From Vibrio sp. SS-MA-C1-2 (GTDB lineage: Bacteria > Pseudomonadota > Gammaproteobacteria > Enterobacterales > Vibrionaceae), in assembly GCF_021513135.1 (NCBI RefSeq), contig NZ_CP090981.1, positions 930,001 through 994,000 of the forward strand: a stretch of 64,000 nucleotides of DNA. The letters are read 5' to 3'. The position numbers and the translations under genes were made by a program. Under the pieces are notes generated by a model. It worked only from the letters and a program-made list of their open reading frames with translations, searched no databases and was not told where the DNA came from. Positions 60,447-64,000 of this stretch are shown here, piece after piece (within the stretch, counting starts at the first letter, position 1; the number at the start of each line of letters is the position of its first letter).

Positions 60447-60527
60447 ATGATGAAAATAAATGTGGTGTTTATTATTGCTTTTTTAGGTTGTTTATACTTT
60501 CAAGCTCAACTTTGGCAGTTTAAGTGA
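60447..60527 (+). CDS. Possible 26-residue membrane peptide
   Basis: ATG ATG AAA begins a short frame with a hydrophobic stretch NVVFIIAFLGCLYF followed by QAQLWQFK and TGA. A membrane-inserted small protein is possible. The beginning resembles the start of FtsB-like proteins, but the frame ends too early. The nearest AGGTG is about 15 bases from the start, so translation is doubtful. Confidence 0.2.
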   Translation: MMKINVVFIIAFLGCLYFQAQLWQFK

Positions 60528-60706
60528 CTTATATTTTCACTTTTCTGGGGTGAAATCTTGTCTTTGTGGCTTTTATTGGTTGATTAGCTCTTTGATGTGA
60601 TTGGGTGAAATCTTGAGTTTTTATGAGTTACGGTTCAATTTTCTATTGTGTTTAATAAAGTGCTAAAATAGTGACGTCTCCTCTTTTATATTGGCACTTT
60701 AAATTT

Positions 60707-61648
60707 ATGCAGTTACATCACTATATTAATACCTTTGGTCAAGACCTTCAGCGCCGTTATGGGGAAAAGGTACATAAACTCACGTTGCATGGTGGCTTTA
60801 GCTGTCCCAATCGTGATGGAACGATCGGTCGAGGAGGTTGTACATTCTGTAATGTTGCCTCTTTTTCTGATGAGCAAGCGCAACACCTTTCTATTTCAGA
60901 ACAACTGCAGCAACAAGCGAAAGGCGTAAATCGAGCAAAACGTTATTTAGCTTACTTTCAAGCCTATACTAGTACTTATGCCGAAGTGCAGTTACTAGAG
61001 AAAATGTATCAACAAGCATTAGAAACTAGTGATATTGTCGGTCTTTGCGTTGGAACTCGCCCTGATTGTGTTCCTGATTCTGTATTATCACTTCTGTCTG
61101 GTTATCAACAGCAAGGTTATGAAGTGTGGTTAGAATTAGGCTTACAAACGGCTAACGACAAAACCTTAAAACGTATTAATCGGGGCCATAACTATCAGTG
61201 TTATCATGATATTACTCAGCGAGCCCGTGCTCTAGGATTAAAAGTCTGCACCCACTTAATTGTTGGGCTTCCTGGTGATAGTGAACAAGACAATATGAAC
61301 ACGTTACAGAAAGTACTTGAGACAGGTACAGATGGCATTAAATTACACCCTTTACACATTGTTAAAGGGAGTAAAATGGGACAAGCGTGGCAAGCTGGGC
61401 GCATGAATGAGTTATCTCTAGAGACTTATAGTAATATAGCGGCAAAAATGATCAGGAATACTCCTGCTGATGTGGTTTATCATCGAGTATCGGCTGCGGC
61501 GAGGAGACCGACTTTGCTTGCGCCGTTATGGTGTGAAAATCGTTGGGCAGCAATGACTGAGATCGGCAGGAATTTAACAAAAGATGGTGTGCAAGGAAGT
61601 GCGATTGATGACTCATTTATCTTTTCGCCAGTTAAAAATAATTTGTAG
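60707..61648 (+). CDS. yhcC: Radical SAM protein YhcC
   Basis: TIGR01212-type radical SAM enzyme of unknown substrate. The 313-residue product has the cluster motif as CPNRDGTIGRGGCTFC (a spaced three-cysteine set), GTRPDCVPD, WLELGLQTANDKTL and HLIVGLPGD. The ATG at 60707 (MQLHHYINTFG) matches E. coli YhcC; a GTG 36 bases earlier is in frame but unlikely. It precedes arcB by 18 bases, as in other gammaproteobacteria. Confidence 0.94.
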   Translation: MQLHHYINTFGQDLQRRYGEKVHKLTLHGGFSCPNRDGTIGRGGCTFCNVASFSDEQAQHLSISEQLQQQAKGVNRAKRYLAYFQAYTSTYAEVQLLEKMYQQALETSDIVGLCVGTRPDCVPDSVLSLLSGYQQQGYEVWLELGLQTANDKTLKRINRGHNYQCYHDITQRARALGLKVCTHLIVGLPGDSEQDNMNTLQKVLETGTDGIKLHPLHIVKGSKMGQAWQAGRMNELSLETYSNIAAKMIRNTPADVVYHRVSAAARRPTLLAPLWCENRWAAMTEIGRNLTKDGVQGSAIDDSFIFSPVKNNL

Positions 61649-61666
61649 TAGGTGGTTAATTAACAG

Positions 61667-64000
61667 ATGAAGCAGATAAAACTATTGGCCCAATATTATG
61701 TCGATTTATTGGTTAAGCTTGGGATTGTGCGATTTAGCTTATTATTAGCATTAGGGTTAGTGGCCTTAGCTTTAATTGTACAGATAGGGATAACCCTCGC
61801 ACTCCAAGGTGTGATTGAAGATATCGATATTGTTCGTTCGGTTTTCTTTGGTCTTTTAATTACCCCTTGGGCTGTCTACTTCCTCTCGATCGTGGTGGAT
61901 CAATTAGAAGAATCTCGTCAGCGACTCTCTAAATTAGTCGGAAAACTTGAAGAGATGCGATCCCGAGACATGGATCTTAATGATCAATTACAAGAAAATA
62001 TTAATCAATTAAACCTTGAGATTGATGAGAGAAAGAAAGCAGAAATTGCCAGAAATGAGGCGATTATCGATCTTGAAAATGAGGTTTATGAGAGAGAAAA
62101 AGCGCAATTAGAGTTAAATGAGCAGACGGTTTTATTACGTTCATTTATCGATGCTTCCCCTGATCTTATCTATTATCGTAATGAGAAAGGACAGCTATCT
62201 GGTGCGAATAAGGCGATGGAAGAGCTGACAGGAATGGCTCAAGATCAAATGATTGGTTTGACGCCTTGGGATCTTTATAAAAAAGAGATTGCAGAGAAGA
62301 TTGTAGAGACGGATGAACAAGTATTTAGCGGCGATATTGCCGTTACCTATGAGCAGTGGTTAGAGTATACCGATGGACGAAAAGCCTACTTCGAACTTCG
62401 TAAGGTGCCATTTTATAATAAAAATGGCACCCGTCTTGGATTGGTTGGTTTTGGACGAGATATTACTGAACGTCATCGCTACCAAGATGCTTTAGAGAAA
62501 GCGAGCCGAGATAAAACGACATTTATCTCAACAATTAGCCATGAGTTACGTACTCCACTTAATGGTATTGTTGGATTAAGTCGCATGCTACTTGATACTA
62601 AATTGAATGATGAACAGCGAGATTACCTGCGTACGATTAATGTCAGTGCAATTACTTTAGGTCATATCTTTAATGACATTATCGATATGGATAAGTTTGA
62701 TCGTCGTCGACTTGAATTGATGAATACACCGATGGATTTTATTGAATTTATTAGTGAAATTGAAAATTTAGTCGGATTGATGGCGGAACAAAAAGGGCTG
62801 ATATTTACCCTTGATCGATTAACAGATTTACCGCAGTACATTAGTGTTGATGGAACTCGTTTACGTCAGGTGTTATGGAATATTGTAAGTAATGCCGTGA
62901 AATTCACTAAAGAGGGCGAAGTTTGGCTCCGAGTTGGTGCTGATGTTTATGATGACTATGCTGAAATTGAATTTGAGGTAGAAGACTCTGGGATAGGTAT
63001 TCCAGAAGAGGAAATTGAAAATATCTTTGCGATGTATTATCAAGTGAAGAGTGGTAAAGACAATCTTCATGCGGTAGGAACTGGGATTGGTTTGGCTGTT
63101 TCTCGTGAGATCATACAATTGATGGATGGGGATATTACTGTCCGAAGTGATGAAGGTGAAGGTAGTTGTTTTATTATTACCATTAAAGTGCCGTTGGTCG
63201 ATATGCCGAAAGATGAAGAGGCGATGCCAGCGTTACCACAATCAAGTTTGCGTATATTAATGGTTGAAGATATTGAACTGAATGTCTTGGTCGCTAAAAC
63301 CTTGCTGGAAAATTTAGGGCACCAAGTAACGGTTGCAATGTGCGGTGAGGATGCCCTCGCTTGCTTCGAGCCAAATAAATTTGATCTGGTACTATTGGAT
63401 ATTCAGCTTCCAGATATGACAGGTTTTGATATTGCACAAAAGCTACGTCAAGATTACGATAATTTACCGCCACTCATTGCACTAACAGCGAATGTATTGA
63501 AAGATAAGAATGAATACTTAGAGCAAGGTATGGATGAAGCGCTAAGTAAACCATTGAGTGTTAAAGCAATTAGTGAGGTGATTAAAAATCATGCGCTAAT
63601 TTGTCATTTAGAGGCACCTGAAGAGGAGGAGCCTGAGTCGTTAATTAATGAAGAATCTGTGTTAGATGTCGAGATGCTAACTTCATATATCGATATTGTT
63701 GGTGTCGATCCTGTCCTCGGTAGTATTTCTCTATTTGAAGAGATGATGGAAGGTTACGTTGATATCCTTGAGTCGAACTTAATCGCCAAAGATCAAGATA
63801 GTATTGTCTCTGAAGCACATAAGATCAAAGGAGCTGCAGGTTCTATTGGGTTGAAGCGTATTCAACAAGTGGCTCAACAAGCACAATCGCCAAATATTCC
63901 AACATGGTGGGAAAATATTGATGATTGGATTGATGAGATCAAAAACGAATATCAGAATGACATTAATTTGCTTAAAGTATGGTTAGCCGATTATGCTGCC
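61667..64000 (+). CDS. arcB: Hybrid sensor kinase ArcB (3' end cut by window edge)
   Basis: Anaerobic redox control kinase that phosphorylates ArcA through a His-Asp-His relay. The frame is open for 778 codons up to the last base. It has two membrane helices (about residues 20-45 and 57-78), a coiled coil, a PAS domain (about 155-270), and the H-box SHELRTPLNGI with His292. The ATPase boxes WNIVSNAVKF and DSGIGIP follow, then a receiver domain with Asp578 in LLDIQLPDM and an HPt domain with His718 in EAHKIKGAAGS. All three phosphorelay residues are kept. The two redox-active cysteines of E. coli ArcB (Cys180, Cys241) are replaced: SGANKAME for SGCNRAME and GRKAYFE for GRKACFE. Confidence 0.95.
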   Translation, partial: MKQIKLLAQYYVDLLVKLGIVRFSLLLALGLVALALIVQIGITLALQGVIEDIDIVRSVFFGLLITPWAVYFLSIVVDQLEESRQRLSKLVGKLEEMRSRDMDLNDQLQENINQLNLEIDERKKAEIARNEAIIDLENEVYEREKAQLELNEQTVLLRSFIDASPDLIYYRNEKGQLSGANKAMEELTGMAQDQMIGLTPWDLYKKEIAEKIVETDEQVFSGDIAVTYEQWLEYTDGRKAYFELRKVPFYNKNGTRLGLVGFGRDITERHRYQDALEKASRDKTTFISTISHELRTPLNGIVGLSRMLLDTKLNDEQRDYLRTINVSAITLGHIFNDIIDMDKFDRRRLELMNTPMDFIEFISEIENLVGLMAEQKGLIFTLDRLTDLPQYISVDGTRLRQVLWNIVSNAVKFTKEGEVWLRVGADVYDDYAEIEFEVEDSGIGIPEEEIENIFAMYYQVKSGKDNLHAVGTGIGLAVSREIIQLMDGDITVRSDEGEGSCFIITIKVPLVDMPKDEEAMPALPQSSLRILMVEDIELNVLVAKTLLENLGHQVTVAMCGEDALACFEPNKFDLVLLDIQLPDMTGFDIAQKLRQDYDNLPPLIALTANVLKDKNEYLEQGMDEALSKPLSVKAISEVIKNHALICHLEAPEEEEPESLINEESVLDVEMLTSYIDIVGVDPVLGSISLFEEMMEGYVDILESNLIAKDQDSIVSEAHKIKGAAGSIGLKRIQQVAQQAQSPNIPTWWENIDDWIDEIKNEYQNDINLLKVWLADYAA

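Larger units (their letters stand above)
60086..60706. other. Divergent gltB-yhcC intergenic region (621 bases)
   Basis: Contains repeat copy H next to gltB. It also holds a possible 26-codon frame (60447-60527) and two copies of GGGTGAAATCTTG (60548-60560 and 60603-60615). No other gene is seen. The gltB and yhcC-arcB promoters must lie here. Confidence 0.6.

Noticed and set aside
1-64000. CRISPR arrays, tRNA or rRNA genes, prophage or transposase genes
   Set aside because: None recognised on either strand; the only repeats are the palindromic family listed.

Overview
The window is a contiguous piece of a gammaproteobacterial chromosome. Gene content and order point to the family Vibrionaceae. 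It starts at the last codons of ftsZ and follows the lpxC-secA, pilABCD-coaE-zapD-yacG, nadC/ampD, pdhR-aceEF-lpd, acnB, glnK-amtB, fbpABC, hapR/hpt, can, panC-folK-pcnB-gluQ-dksA-sfsA, hrpB-mrcB, hemL, clcA, erpA, tyrS, mtnN, gltBD, yhcC, arcB arrangement known from Vibrio, Aliivibrio and Photobacterium. Base composition is moderately AT-rich, as in Photobacterium and Aliivibrio. The genus cannot be fixed from this sequence alone. No rRNA, tRNA, CRISPR, prophage or intact insertion sequence was seen.

Layout: 1-5.4 kb, envelope and secretion (ftsZ end, lpxC, dciA, secA, mutT). 5.5-11.7 kb, a minus-strand type IV pilus operon (pilA-pilB-pilC-pilD) followed by coaE, zapD and yacG; pilC is frameshifted. 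12-13.7 kb, nadC and ampD, divergent. 13.9-21 kb, the pyruvate dehydrogenase cluster with its repressor and a near-perfect PdhR operator. 21.5-24.8 kb, acnB (with an unusual hairpin leader) and yacL. 24.8-26.7 kb, a nitrogen-sensing unit, glnK-amtB, with an apparent NtrC site inside the upstream terminator. 26.9-30.9 kb, a Fur-controlled ferric iron ABC importer. 30.9-34.9 kb, a highly diverged quorum-sensing master regulator of the HapR/LitR type next to hpt, then carbonic anhydrase and an ABC exporter. 35-40.2 kb, a minus-strand panC-folK-pcnB-gluQRS-dksA-sfsA run without panB. 40.4-45.5 kb, hrpB and mrcB, each with a one-base frameshift in an A7 tract. 45.7-54 kb, hemL, clcA, erpA, an M23 peptidase, tyrS, yadS and mtnN. 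54-60 kb, gltBD. 60.7-64 kb, yhcC and arcB, the latter cut by the window edge.

Most of the window is ordinary housekeeping DNA. The unusual signals are regulatory or evolutionary. A family of palindromic 75-130 bp repeats occupies eight intergenic gaps. pcnB appears to start at a rare AUC codon, matching the non-canonical AUU start known in E. coli pcnB. The acnB 5' leader holds two hairpins that could swap arms. ArcB lacks both redox-active cysteines known from E. coli. Three genes carry single-base frameshifts. Together with the drifting HapR-type regulator and the missing panB, the broken pilC and hrpB fit relaxed selection on competence/quorum-sensing and accessory functions, possibly in a host-associated lineage. 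That reading is inference. I found no wholly new multi-gene system.
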